64,000 nt of DNA, taken from contig NC_049904.1 in NCBI RefSeq assembly GCF_001411555.2, positions 22,953,370 to 23,017,369 of the forward strand, read 5' to 3'. The first letter of the stretch is position 1. Each line of letters begins with the position of its first letter. Made by a program: the position numbers and the translations under genes. The notes under the pieces are model-generated. The model ran no database searches, was not told where the DNA came from, and was given only the letters and a program-made list of their open reading frames with translations. Shown here piece by piece: positions 20,655-31,250 of this stretch. The DNA comes from Juglans regia (Eukaryota; Streptophyta; Magnoliopsida; Fagales; Juglandaceae).

Positions 20655-21590
20655 AAGGTATTTATTTGGTTTTATGATATTGAGATGCTTGCAGCCTTGA
20701 GGGCTTTACAGATTATTCACCATATGGGAATCTCGCACTAAATACTCGAGGGAGATTTTCTTATTGTTGTTGAAGCTATTCGATCAAACCAATAACAAGA
20801 GTTTAGCTAGAGCCCTAAGTGATGTGCTTCTTCTTCTTTTTTTTTTTGAAAAATAGTCGGTAACCACTCTAGAGGAGGTCTCGACCCAAGTTGATTGAAA
20901 AAACTCATCACTTATAGCGGAGGAATATCATGGTAACATAACAAACCTAAAGGGCAACGTAACCGATAACTACCACCCAAAATAAGCAAAAGCCGGTCAA
21001 AACTCGCCTATCACAGCATGTCCCAACCAAATGTTAGGACAAACAAGACAATCTAAAACAAGCCTAAGCTCAAGACCAAAAAAAAACAAACTCGAGTACG
21101 CCTATGTATGAAAGGAGGCGAGACCCCACCAATCAAAGCAAAGAATCCCCTTAAGAAGATGAGGTAGCGAAGACCGCTCTTCATAAATCACGTTCTTGCC
21201 CATTTCACCCTCTCTAGCAAGAAAATCACCTACACTATTCCCTTCCCTATATTGATGAAGCACCGTGAAATTCCCCCCTTCTAGAGCTGCCAATAACTCC
21301 TCCGAAGAGTCCAAAAGTGATGTGCTTATTATCTCATTTCTAATCTTTTGATGTGCTTCATGTAGGCCGTCAAGGAAATGAGGTAGTGCATAGCTTGGTC
21401 CGAAATGCACATTTTGTGGGCAATACCCTTTATTCTAACTTATTTAGCAGTAGATCCAGAAGTATGTTCTACTGTATAATTTTAAGTCTTGTCAGCGTTT
21501 GGAAGGATATGACTTTCATTGTATCTACTTCTTACTATTGAATGAAGCAATATTTCATTCTCAGAAAGAACAAAAAAAAAAAAAAAAAAT
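20655..21590 (+). mobile_element. LINE RNase H and 3' tail, interrupted by a nested LINE
   Basis: The plus strand reads RNase H-like sequence (ALRALQIIHHMG, VVEAIRSNQ) at about 20670-20800. It resumes at 21328 with GRQGNEVVHSLVRNA, the usual end of this LINE RNase H domain, then the 3' tail and an A-rich run at about 21570-21590. A 485-bp antisense LINE fragment (20830-21314) splits it, with a 13-bp target duplication. Frames are degraded. Confidence 0.75.
20830..21314 (-). mobile_element. Nested 5'-truncated LINE with 13-bp target duplication
   Basis: AAGTGATGTGCTT flanks this piece exactly (20817-20829 and 21315-21327). Its left edge is T-rich (minus-strand poly(A) at 20830-20847). Its minus strand reads VLHQYREGNSVGDFLAREG, the C-terminal RNase H segment, which corresponds to VTHIFREGNVVADFLAK of the LINE at 40913-46311. 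The 3' UTR also occurs on the plus strand at 54240-54330. Confidence 0.8.
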
Positions 21591-21614
21591 TGACCATACC
21601 CAGTGAAAGACAAT

Positions 21615-22129
21615 ATGCCAACAAATTTACTGAAATTCCCTACCTCAGTCCTGGGAACCCATATACACAACTGCACAGTTTTCCAATTTCACATGAATGC
21701 CTCAGTTATTACACACATCGAATTGTCCATGGAAATACTAAGCATCTTTTTTATTATATATAAGTAAGAGGTAAATACTAAGCATCTTGTAACAGTTAAA
21801 ATTAATCTAAATCCAAGAGTGGCAATGGAAATCATCCTTATACATAATAAAACGCAGATAATTTTCAATCTTGGAGCCAAGCAATTTAAATAATTTTTTG
21901 TGACGATATGGAAAAAATGTAAAAAAAAAATCTTTTTCCTCTCACTTAATTTTTGAAGGGGGAAGAGAGAATGTCCAGAAAATACTTCCATCATAACATG
22001 CGCCTACATTCAGATACATATTGTATCTTCATTTATCAACATATGCACATTGATATAAATTAAATCTATGCCATGCCATCAACCCACTAGGTGCAGACTA
22101 ACCAATGTTATCATGCTCTCCCATTTCAC
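21615..22129. repeat. Segmental copy of 18395-19260
   Basis: These are the counterparts of the blocks at 18395-18610 and 18970-19275, without the MITE that sits between them there. No gene is seen. Confidence 0.6.
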
Positions 22130-23327
22130 ATGAGATTGAGTGCACTACACGGTTGATTATTAATTTGGATATTGAGAATATCTTACAATTATTTATTATT
22201 TTATTATAATATTTTACTTATTTTTAATTATTATTTACCATTATATAATTATTTTTTTTATTATTTTTTCACTATTATTTACAAATACTTGAAAATATTT
22301 CATTATCCAAACGCAATTGATATTTTGAACGAAATGCATTATCTTATAGTTTCTTGATACTTTCCCACAGCCTCCAAGAAACTTCCAGGCAATCGAAATA
22401 TTCCCTTTTTTATTCTTTTTGCTTTGACGGGTTAAGTATTCTTTTCCTTCTACCTTTCTTTTTTTTTTCTTTTTATTTTATCCCGCTATGTCTTATCTCT
22501 CAATCTTGTCATTTACTAAACTCTGCTATCAAACATCCCTAGTAAGCAATCCACTTGTTTTATGCAAAATGTTCTCACTTTAATGTTAAAGCCATCTCAA
22601 AAATCTTTGGGATTACAAGGATTGAGGTTTTGTTGCATAAATTTCCAAGCATACATTTTATGAAGTTCAGATGAAATATAGAATCATCGATGCCATCTTA
22701 GAGTAGAAATCGAAGTCCACAATGCGGATGGGCAAATTCGCATTTCAACAGACAATATTCGATCAGCATAATAAGGATGAATTCTTGAAAAAATGGACGA
22801 CATCATGCTGATAAGGTAGAAAATTTCTCAAACAAATTCGCATATCAAACAAATTTGCATATTTAAGTAAATTGTTAAGCCACCGACAATTTCTCTCAAG
22901 AGTTTCTGCCGATTTGGGTTTTTTTTTTTTTTCCCGTTTCTTTTTTGGGTTAAGGAATTGTTTTGTAATGAGTTTGTAATTTTTTTTAAATGTTTAAAAT
23001 GATTTAATAATACTTGAAAAAAAACACAAAATAAAAAAGTGAATTTTACAATTATGGGTGGAACTCTCGAGACCATCTCTTGGCCCTAACAGTTCCCTAT
23101 ATTCAAACTCAGGTTAGAAGTTTAAAACTGTAATCTCTCTTCTTTTAATTTTACATAGAAAATGTGAGAAAAAAAAAATAAATTAAAAGACCCTTAAAGT
23201 AAATTGGCCATTGTACATAAAATATATATTTTCTAAATTCTTGATCGGATCCTAAGACATTTAAAGCTATTTGAATAAACTTCTCGGGCAATCTTAAATG
23301 CTCAATATCCCAGGACATTTATGAGAC
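22130..23327. repeat. Duplicated blocks A and C (copy 2), left flank of the MULE
   Basis: 22130-22740 matches 4950-5540, and 22865-23327 matches 6380-6805. The block ends with TTATGAGAC at 23319-23327, the left target-site duplication of the Mutator-like element. Confidence 0.75.
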
Positions 23328-23405
23328 GAGATAACCTGCATGCCGGTCGGGCTGTTTTAAGCAAATAACAGCCTACGAATAAAATTGTGACATGTAGAGT
23401 CCTAC
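23328..23405. repeat. Left terminal inverted repeat of the MULE
   Basis: It begins GAGATAACCTGCATGCC, then GGTCGGGC, AAATAACAGCC and TTGTGACATG. Position for position it resembles the reverse complement of 29651-29728, with the two conserved blocks at the same offsets. The pair is clearly diverged, so the exact length is uncertain. Confidence 0.6.
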
Positions 23406-23828
23406 TGCAAATACCGCGTGGAGGCCCCGCATCAGAAAATTTTTTTTCTCATTTGTTTTTCGTCCCCACTTTCCCGAGTTCATTCCCATTTTGTAAGACC
23501 TTCCCATTTTTCGTAAGACCTCCTTCCCATTTCGCAAACCCTAACCCAGATCGCACAACCTCTCGCAGACCAAACCCTCACCTCCTCTCTATGTTTTTCC
23601 TTCCCAGTTTCCCATTTCGCCGACGTAGCCATCACCTAATTTCGCAGTACCCCCAATTTCTCATTTCGCAAACCCTAACCATTTTGCTCTCGCAGTGCAA
23701 ACCCTCACCATTTCCCAAGATCCCGTCGCACAGCCTCTCGCAGCCAAGTCGCACAACCCTCTAGCAGCTGAGTTGCACGGCCCTCACTCCTCAACCTCCC
23801 TCGACACCGCGACTCGTGGAATTTCTCT

Positions 23829-24619
23829 GGTATGCCCTACCCTAACCTAGGTCTCTAGTATGATTTTGGATGCATTTTTTAGGTCTCTTGCAAACTTGGC
23901 AAAAGGTCTCTTGGATTAATGTTGTTTTTGGTTTGCATTTTACGTGTTACCAGTATTTTTTTATTCTCTGGTATGCAGCCAACTAGTGTTTGATCCTATT
24001 CCAAAATGCCAAAATGCAATGATTTAGTTAGTTTTTTTACTAAATCCGGGTACAACTGAAACATAGTTGTTTACGGATTTTTTTATAATTTTTTGTGAAC
24101 AAATATTTACTTGAAATTAGAGTAGTATATGGCTTGGTTTACTAGTTTTATGTTCAAATATTTTTTAACGTGACCAAGACTGTTGCACACTGGAGGATTG
24201 GTTTGATAAATTGATTGTGTTAGGAAGCAAGTGCTTAGTGCATTAAGGGAAAAATTTTCATTTTAAGACAAGGAAGTTTGTAGTGTTGTCTGATAAGATT
24301 ACCCCATTTTAGAACATCCTCATGTTCTCAGCATTCCCAAATGATTTTGTGGTGGAAGAAAAGATATCAGTTTGGTAGAAAAAAATTTCCAAGTTACTCC
24401 TCATCTAGAGAACCCATATGGAATCCGTTTGTGTAAAGCCTAGTTGGCTTGATTAAGATAAGCTTTCTGTTTTGTCTGGCCTTCAAAATGACTCAAACTT
24501 TTAATGTTGGAGATCGTGTTTAATGGCACTTTTACTTTTTATAATTTCGTGTTATCAATTGTTAGCATATGTGTTTTTGTTAACATAGCTTCTTACTGAT
24601 CTAGGGGTTTTCTTTAATA
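23829..24619 (+). other. Probable 5' UTR intron of the GRF zinc-finger gene
   Basis: A C-rich, leader-like stretch (23430-23825, repeated CAAACCCTAACC) is followed by CTCTG|GTATGCC. A T-rich stretch ends CTTTAATAG just before the coding frame. This fits a leader exon and intron. The splice sites are inferred. Confidence 0.4.
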
Positions 24620-24621
24620 GC

Positions 24622-25113
24622 ATGATTTTTAGTTACTGCTTAGTTTCTTCAATATTATGTTTGGGCATGAAGAGTTCGGGTTCTCAGTTCGGGTCAAGTT
24701 CTTGGGGTGTAAGATGGGAAGACCAAGATAGTTTGGAAAGACCACTTTGCTATTATGGCTGCCAAGCGAAGCTACGGATTTCTGGAAAAGTAAATAGTTT
24801 TGGAAGAAGATTTTTTAATTGTCCAAACTATAAGAAGAAAAAACAATATGACTTTTTTGAGTGGATTGTTCTTCAAAGTGAGCAAAACAGCTGCTGTAAG
24901 ATGGCGTTGGAGTTAGCTGAACGGAGGAACTACAGGATTCTTCATGAGTGGCTACGCATAGAAGAATCCAAATTTAAAGCAATGGAGAAGAAGTACAACG
25001 GAGTCTTGAAACTATTAATTTTATCATGGTTATTTTTTATTATTGTTTGTGGTGTAATTTTTATGTATCCAAATAATTACAATATATCTCGGTCAGTGCT
25101 ACGACTCATGTAA
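24622..25113 (+). CDS. GRF-type zinc-finger protein with C-terminal transmembrane helix (MULE-borne)
   Basis: The 163-residue frame has a GRF-like zinc finger, CYYGCQAKLR..GRRFFNCP..FFEW, at about residues 42-82. Next is a charged, probably helical stretch (about 90-130), then one hydrophobic segment (LLILSWLFFIIVCGVIFMY, about 131-150). The last conserved Cys of the finger seems to be replaced by Tyr (QYDFFEW). GRF fingers bind nucleic acid; small GRF-plus-membrane-anchor proteins are widespread and uncharacterised in plants. The likeliest initiator is the second in-frame ATG at 24667 (MKSSGSQ), which removes a hydrophobic 15-residue prefix. The longer frame is listed because a splice acceptor lies just before it. 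It sits inside the MULE, transcribed toward the transposase relic, and has no frame damage. Its role in transposition is unknown. Confidence 0.65.
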   Translation: MIFSYCLVSSILCLGMKSSGSQFGSSSWGVRWEDQDSLERPLCYYGCQAKLRISGKVNSFGRRFFNCPNYKKKKQYDFFEWIVLQSEQNSCCKMALELAERRNYRILHEWLRIEESKFKAMEKKYNGVLKLLILSWLFFIIVCGVIFMYPNNYNISRSVLRLM

Positions 25114-25840
25114 CCCGTTGTACTTGTTGTAACACTTTTATGTAATGACTATTTTCTTTTTTATACTTGGTCCTGTAATTACTTTGTGCTTACTTAGAGG
25201 TGATAACCCAGTGGATGTGATATCAGTTGTCCTTGTACTACCGAATTGAATTTCAGCTTAGCATGTTCATTCACTTTCAATCTTATTTTAATAGGAATGA
25301 GAAATGTCTTTTTTATGCACGGGACCTTGGAGGTTAGTTGTTATAATTGATGACTAGGTCTATGGTCCATTGTCCAAGTAAAGTAAGCATAAAAAACCTG
25401 CAAATATTTTTTTTTATACTGATCATGCTTGTGTTAAAAACTTTTTCGCTTTAAATTTAGTGGCAACAATTTTCCCTACTCATATTATGGGAATGACCAT
25501 TCACCTAAAGCAGATAGGCAGCGGGCCCCAATGCTTGATCTGTATTTCAAAATGATTCAGTACTCTTATATCAGGATCTAGAAACAAGATGTAATTAGGA
25601 CTGTGTAGAAAACGTTAATTACTTTGTGCCATCTTGTCTAGCTCCTTTGTCAACATTCAAATGTCTCTTTGCAGGAAAAAGTGACCAGTTCAAAGGGATA
25701 AAAGAAAACTAAAGAGGGGGGAAAAAGCCACAAATTGCTAGCTTTAAAATGAGACCATTGTTACAAAGATAACTAAGCTTTAAAATCTAAATGCCTATTT
25801 ACAAAGATGCAGTGTTTACATATTCAATCAAAATGTGTCT
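25114..25840. other. Intergenic between the two convergent MULE genes
   Basis: This is the 3' UTR of the GRF gene and the space before the last leftward exon. Nothing else is recognised. Confidence 0.45.
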
Positions 25841-25977
25841 CTATTTGTCAACAAAATAGGGAAAATTCAATAGAGCTACATCAAACACCATGGCATAGCT
25901 TCCTTCATATGACTCGAATACCTTCCTCAGCTGCTCCTCGTATGACTCAAAACCTTTAGTTTCCGCGTCCTGCTGCA
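25841..25977 (-). CDS. Possible 3'-terminal exon of the leftward MULE gene
   Basis: After an acceptor-like TTTGATGCAG, the minus strand reads QDAETKGFESYEEQLRKVF, continues for about 25 residues and stops at 25841-25843. Codon use looks coding-like, and the next splice partner would lie near 26147. It probably belongs to the FAR1-type gene upstream on the same strand. I do not recognise the peptide. Confidence 0.35.
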
Positions 25978-26170
25978 TCAAATAAAGAGTAAGTTTGACA
26001 TTTATGTCCTATCAAATAATCCCACCAATTTAATTTAGCTAAAAGAGGGAAGAAATCACATACTGCTTTATAATAAAAGTTGCATGCACTATGAATCCAA
26101 ATGTTCTGATATGTTGTCAGTTGTTTGCCCAAAATCCCTACAAAAAGAACAACAATCTTTATTAGCTTCT

Positions 26171-28475
26171 TTAATTACAAAGCGATAAAACACAAATAAC
26201 TATAAGGCTACTATACCTCACTGAAGGACAATTATTTTTAACATGTTCCTCATTCTTGCAAATGCTACAACATTTTTTCTTTGTTATTTGCGTTTCTTTT
26301 GAGTTTTTCGCTCTCAAAAGATTTTTGGCGCCCTTTTGTGGGTATCCATGGAGGATCTTGCACCGTTTGTGAAAATGTCGATACAACTTGACTTCTTAAT
26401 ATTTGATCATCATTGGCCGGCACTGCTCGTGAACATTCTACATGCTCGTCCATTGCAAGCATCTCTTTGTGAACCTTCTCCAATGCAAGTGTGAAATGAT
26501 TGTGTTTTTCTGCTAATTGGGATGCAAGTTCTACAATGTCATAAAGTTATATCATTGACTTGTTTTTCTCATCATAGGCTCATCTACTTCCAGCCTCACT
26601 TGGTCATCACAACACAGAATGTGGGGAAGGGGTCGACTCTTAGCATTAATAGTCCATCTGTCTAGAACATAATGCTCTGACAATCTATTTAACTTCACTT
26701 TCTTGCCAAAAACACACAAGATATGCCTACAAAGAATTCCCATAAACTCCCACATATGGCATGTACATGTAGCATGTTCTCCACTACCCTCCAATATCAC
26801 ATGGTAAAGAGGTGTTTCTTTACCGTGAACTATCACTCCATATGTCTTCGCCTCACCAATCAGAGACAATCTTCTTGCTTGGTACCGTAGACTATTAAAC
26901 AACTCATCTTGGAAGATCATGAAAGATTTTCTTGTATAAACCATTGCTGCCTCCTCTTCAATTTTAAAAGGTGTCTTCATTATCGCTCGCGTAGATTTTG
27001 TCCGGACATCATTCTCTTTCTCTTTAAAGTAACGTGCATCTACAGCTTTTTCATATTGATGCACGAAGTCACTAACCATAGTGCTTGAACGAACATAGTC
27101 TTTGAAAAATTTGTTCATGATTTCACTCCTCTGAGTTGTTGACATACCGGCACAGAATGTCGAACGCAAGTAGGCAGGTAGCCACTTATTTTGTCGGCTG
27201 TAAAGATTTTGCAGCCAAGTATTTTCTCCTAGGTCATACTTCACCACAATTAAAGCTCGTTCTTACTCGAACTCATCAGTAGTAATTGTTTTATGGATGC
27301 AATGACGAAAATCTTTTTGAAAGTCTGGAAATTTGTTGTATAGATAGGCTAAGTGTTCGGGAAACTTCTGTAAAATGTGCCACAAACACAACCTATGAGT
27401 TGTATTTGGGAGTACCTCAACAATTGCCTTGGCCATCGCCTTGTCATCATCTGTAATTATAGTTGAAGGGGCACACCCAAGCATTGCCTCTTGCCATGTT
27501 CTTAATAACCATATATATGATTCCGTCGTTTCATTAACTAACAAGGCACACCCAAACATTATAGTCTGATGATGATAATTAACTCCAGAAAATGGCACAG
27601 ATGGCATCTTATAAATATTGGTCAAGTAAGTGGCATCAAATGTAACAACATCCAAAATATTGGTATGCAGCTCTTGATCTCACATCAGCCCAAAAATAAC
27701 TTCTCATACACCCATCGTTATCAACTTGCATGGAGAACACAAACCTAGGTTTTTTGTTTTGTCGATCAAGAAAGTAGGAATATAACATTTGTGCATCACC
27801 CTCTTCAAATATTTTTCTCATTTGGCTTCCCAATTAATTTTCTACATCCTTCCCAATACAACCGACATTAAAGTCACCACCTGAATCTTTACTCAATACC
27901 GACATTATCTTCCTTGTCGGTACACTAGACTCATTCAAGGTCATAATAAGTTTCTTTTGTACTTTACTAACTCCCCTATGTCCACGAAGGAAACTAGTAC
28001 TTCTTGGTGTAAGCAAAATATAATTATGTCTAACCACAAACTTGTTGACTATCCACTTTTCACCATTTTTCTTTATTCTCATTATTGTTTTACATCCAAT
28101 CTTTATCTCAGCAGGTTCAGGCATTATTCAATCTGTGTCTTTCCGACTTCCCCGCCGAAATCCTTCCATTGTGCAAACATAGTCTACTGCACAACGAGTT
28201 TTATCATCTTTCGACAATCTAGTATGATTCGTCCGGATTGCAAGTCCTTGTCGCCTTGCATATGCCTTATAAAATGCCTGGGCATCTTCGACCTCCTCAA
28301 ATACCATACCAATGAATGGCTCCAACGGAGCACTACTCGAAAAGGGAATCACATTTACTCCATCTTCGACTTCGACATTGACCCCATCTTCGACATTCAC
28401 ATCACCTTGTACCTCAACACTTTCAGCCTCGAGTTCAGCCTCAGGTTCATCACTATCAATATTATAAGTTGGTTC
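26171..28475 (-). pseudogene. FAR1/MULE transposase, multiply disrupted
   Basis: The order on the minus strand is as follows. First come an acidic N-terminus and a FAR1 DNA-binding domain (FYKAYARRQGLAIRTNHTR, about 28250). A transposase core comes next (DVVTFDATYLTN at about 27635-27655; TIITDDDKAMAKAI; HRLCLWHILQKF). Then come a SWIM finger (CTCHMWEFMGILCRHIL, about 26735) and a C-terminal zinc knuckle (CSICKNEEHVKNNC, about 26230-26275). This is the FHY3/FAR1 and MULE-transposase layout, a cut-and-paste nuclease acting on the element's ends. Breaks are stops at 28128-28130, 27834-27836 and 27263-27265, an apparent 2-base loss near 27650, damage near 26500-26550 and a frame change near 26320. 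It cannot encode a full protein. Domestication is unlikely given these lesions. Confidence 0.85.
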
Positions 28476-28916
28476 CTACCATACAAAACCACACGACTAT
28501 AAACAAGCAAGTTTTGAAAAATCACCAAAATACATTATGTCATTTGAATCTAAAGGCAAATTATATATTGCAGAAAATAAAATAAACAAGTATAATATTG
28601 TATTGTTGGGGATCTCGGGGGGTCACTTTCCCTACAAAATTTATTTTTATTTCTGCTTTTATACATGGTTGTTTACCCTCTACATGATTCCAAGACTCTT
28701 TACCTCGATTTTTGTAACATTAACCGGCACACAATAATGTTCTCTCAAGAAAAAGATGAAATTTTACTCCAAAAGAGAAGTTTTTTTCCACTTTGATTCT
28801 TAATTTGCCAAGGCTACATTAAAAGAATTTATCCATGTAACATACATGCAGCATGTCAAAATATGGTATCGATGAGTTTCCACTTTCCAGTTAGAGTTCA
28901 AGAGATGCAGTTTCTA
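28476..28916. other. Upstream region of the transposase gene
   Basis: Probable promoter, leader or intron of the leftward gene. No supported coding sequence or promoter motif. A GA-less AT-rich stretch joins at 28917 the part of the MULE that is duplicated at 16723. Confidence 0.4.
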
Positions 28917-29223
28917 TTCAATACAAAATTGTTATGATTTTCTTTAACGAGGTCTAATGATTTTCTATTCAATCTAATTTGATATGATATTATTTCTAAC
29001 ATGATCTATATACTATTTCCCAAACCCCAACTTGCTTTTGCTCCCTCCCCTGCTTCATTTTGTCAATATCAGAAACTAAACTCTAAACAATTTCAAAACA
29101 GATTACGATTTTGGCACATGTGTTGCAAACTTTTACATCAACTTTCTGTAAGAAGAGATGTGGGGTTCATTTAAGAATGATCAGTGATCTCATCCTTCTC
29201 ATGTATTCATTAGCCATCAAGCA

Positions 29224-29478
29224 ATGAAAAGAAATCTTAAAGATTATTACTCTTCAAATCCGGATGTGTCTTTCAAACATTTTGTCAAACACATGGTCAG
29301 CCATGAACAACCAAAGCATATAGAGAAATACCTGAGCTACACCAAAGCCACTGAACTCAGCCATGACAATCGCTACTGGGCGGTGTGTAGTGGAATAAAT
29401 TACTGGGCGACGAACCAGTGGCGAGGAACTCGTAGAATAAATCGGGAAACTGGGTTAGGGTCGGTTGCAGTTGTGTAG
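29224..29478 (+). CDS. Unrecognised 84-codon frame near the MULE right end, duplicated at 17035-17289
   Basis: It starts MKRNLKDYYSSNPDVSF and is identical to the copy at 17035 except for very few residues (for example T for I in the middle). Residues 1-60 have normal, coding-like composition; the rest is basic and less convincing. No domain is recognised. It might be a captured exon carried by the MULE or a chance frame preserved by recent duplication. The first explanation is slightly favoured by the composition. Confidence 0.3.
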   Translation: MKRNLKDYYSSNPDVSFKHFVKHMVSHEQPKHIEKYLSYTKATELSHDNRYWAVCSGINYWATNQWRGTRRINRETGLGSVAVV

Positions 29479-29650
29479 TGGCCGACGGAGAACTCGTGGA
29501 CGTGGTGGACTGGTGGTAGTTGCCTCTGGACGTGGAGGCGAGTTCGCGTTCTGAAGCAAACGGACCACAATCACATTAACCAGAAACACTGGGCTGAAGC
29601 CTGAAGAAGCATAACTATCCCATGCGCACGAGTCTACCATTACTTTCCAA

Positions 29651-29728
29651 GATTTACTGATGTGTCAACACATAACTAGAGGGCTGTTATTCTTTAATTA
29701 TCGGTCTGACCGCTTAACAACGAAACTG
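29651..29728. repeat. Right terminal inverted repeat of the MULE
   Basis: It ends ..GGCTGTTATTC .. GTCTGACC .. AACGAAACTG, immediately before TTATGAGAC. Its reverse complement aligns with the left end at two spaced blocks (GGTCNGNC and ATAACAGCC). Confidence 0.6.
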
Positions 29729-29737
29729 TTATGAGAC

Positions 29738-30490
29738 TGACTTTATATGTCTATATCTCTTTCATAAGAATAGCCAGACAAATTACCCACAATACCATGG
29801 TTCTCAGAATATTTTCCAATGTCCACGCCATGTTCACCCCACCTGTGATTGATTCATTAAAATTTGGTGACACTTATTTTTCTGTCACTTTGAACTCTAA
29901 AGCAAATTTGGAAGGGCTAGGAGGGGTCTTAACTCGAAATGGGTTTCACTATAAGGCTCATACTTTCAAAGTGGGGCTATGTTGGATTGGGCTAATTAGG
30001 AAATTGAATCTCACATTAGACATTTGAATTGAGCAATAAAAGCCCCAATTTACTAATCCTATTCATCTGCTTATTCAAAGTTCAAATTAGAAAATAACAA
30101 ATTATACTGGATTTTTTCCTCAACAAAGAATTGTAAATTGGTTATAAGATAGTGGTTGGTGTCCTTGGTCTACAAGTAATGATCGTAAAACCTTGTACAT
30201 TTAAAATTGTGAAACCTCTTGGATCAATCGGTTCGATTCGGTTCAATTTTAAATTTGCTGATGGGTGAAATCAAATTAAACAAATTTTTTATAGTCAATC
30301 AAAAATCTGGTATCAATGATAAAGTGATAATCTCTTCAATAACATGTTCATTGAGATTCCAAGTTTTGATATCCCATCTTCAATTTCATATGACAGTACT
30401 CACAAAACATCCTTGACAATGTCTAAATTTGCTAGCAAATTAAGCATTATAAAAATAAAAATTATATTGGTCTAAGGTATATACATGAGT
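29738..30490. repeat. Right flank of the MULE, duplicated block D (copies at 7300-8240 and 17550-17780)
   Basis: TGACTTTATATGTC at 29738 continues the interrupted block C, and the match to 7645-8240 runs to about 30490. Open frames here are shared with the other copies but encode nothing I recognise. 30491-30760 is AT-rich. Confidence 0.65.
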
Positions 30491-30760
30491 TATTTTATTT
30501 TTTAATTTTTGTATCACTTTTATTTGAACTTTAAAATTGGTTCATCTTAAAGTTTAGAGCGGTGCTACTCTACCGCTCGAGTAGTACCGCTCGGTATTAT
30601 CGCTAGTTGCAAAAGTAATTTTTTTCTATTCATATTTTTTTAATGTATTTAAATATTTAAAAAAAATATATAAATACACTGAAAATCACTTCTATCATCA
30701 TTCGGTAAAAAAAAAAAAAAAATCACCGAGCCTTACATTTTTGGCAGCAAAGTAGCATTT

Positions 30761-31250
30761 TCCTAAGGTTTATTTTGTGAAATGAATAAGGAAAGTAGGT
30801 AACGTAGTGTAAGGGAGGGGAGGAGCCGTAGATTGTAATGCACGACCGAATAATATTGAGTGACCCAATCCAAACGATTCATCCTTTGACCAAACCAAAC
30901 ACCATAATAATGGTTTTGACTTTGGGAGATGCTTCCTCCTTCTCGTTATTCCAACTTCCACTCCCCAACTATAAGCATTAACGAAGGTAGTCAAGTCAAG
31001 GTGGCAATTTCAAACAAATCCAACTCTCTCACTCCGTTCTTCGATCTTTGATCTTCGCCCTCTAGACTGCAATGACCTTTCATGACGTCTCTGTTCAACC
31101 ACAATAATTTCCCATACTGCCTTTTTAGGTAACATATAGCCCTCCTCCACTCTCTGGGTTTCTTTATCTCTGTGTGCCCGAGTCTGCATCGGTCTGATAT
31201 ATTCCAAAACAGTGACGTATTGGTAATCCCCAAGTGAGAGAGAGAGAGGA
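30761..31250 (+). promoter_or_regulatory. Upstream region and leader of the AIRP2-like gene
   Basis: It ends in a CT/GA-rich leader (AGTGAGAGAGAGAGAGGA). 30842-30895 (TAATATTGAGTGACCCAATCCAA) also occurs at 39447-39490, next to the RLP pseudogene, so this promoter region was duplicated. No clear TATA box was chosen. Confidence 0.4.

Larger units (their letters stand above)
23328..29728. mobile_element. Mutator-like element (MULE), 6401 bp, with 9-bp target duplication
   Basis: TTATGAGAC flanks the element at 23319-23327 and 29729-29737. The duplicated DNA at 6797-6805 has one copy and no insert. Nine-base duplications are diagnostic of Mutator. The termini align as diverged inverted repeats. 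Starting 17 bases in, the left end has GGTCGGGC and the right end (reverse complement) has GGTCAGAC. About 20 bases further, both have ATAACAGCC, and then TGTGACAT or TGACACAT. Inside, a GRF zinc-finger gene runs rightward and a FAR1-type transposase pseudogene runs leftward, so their 3' ends face each other. Maize MuDR has a comparable convergent two-gene layout. The right 1.2 kb is non-coding apart from a shared 84-codon frame. Confidence 0.8.

Noticed and set aside
23387..23764. 125-codon plus frame before the GRF gene
   Set aside because: It is C-rich and low in complexity, with repeated CAAACCCTAACC, and is better read as an untranslated leader.
28860..28920. A MULE right end placed at 28917, where the sequence begins to match 16723
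   Set aside because: No inverted match to the left end was found there. The 9-bp duplication and matching end blocks put the border at 29728.
30770..31233. Minus-strand frames upstream of the AIRP2-like gene
   Set aside because: No family resemblance; they overlap the promoter and leader of the plus-strand gene.
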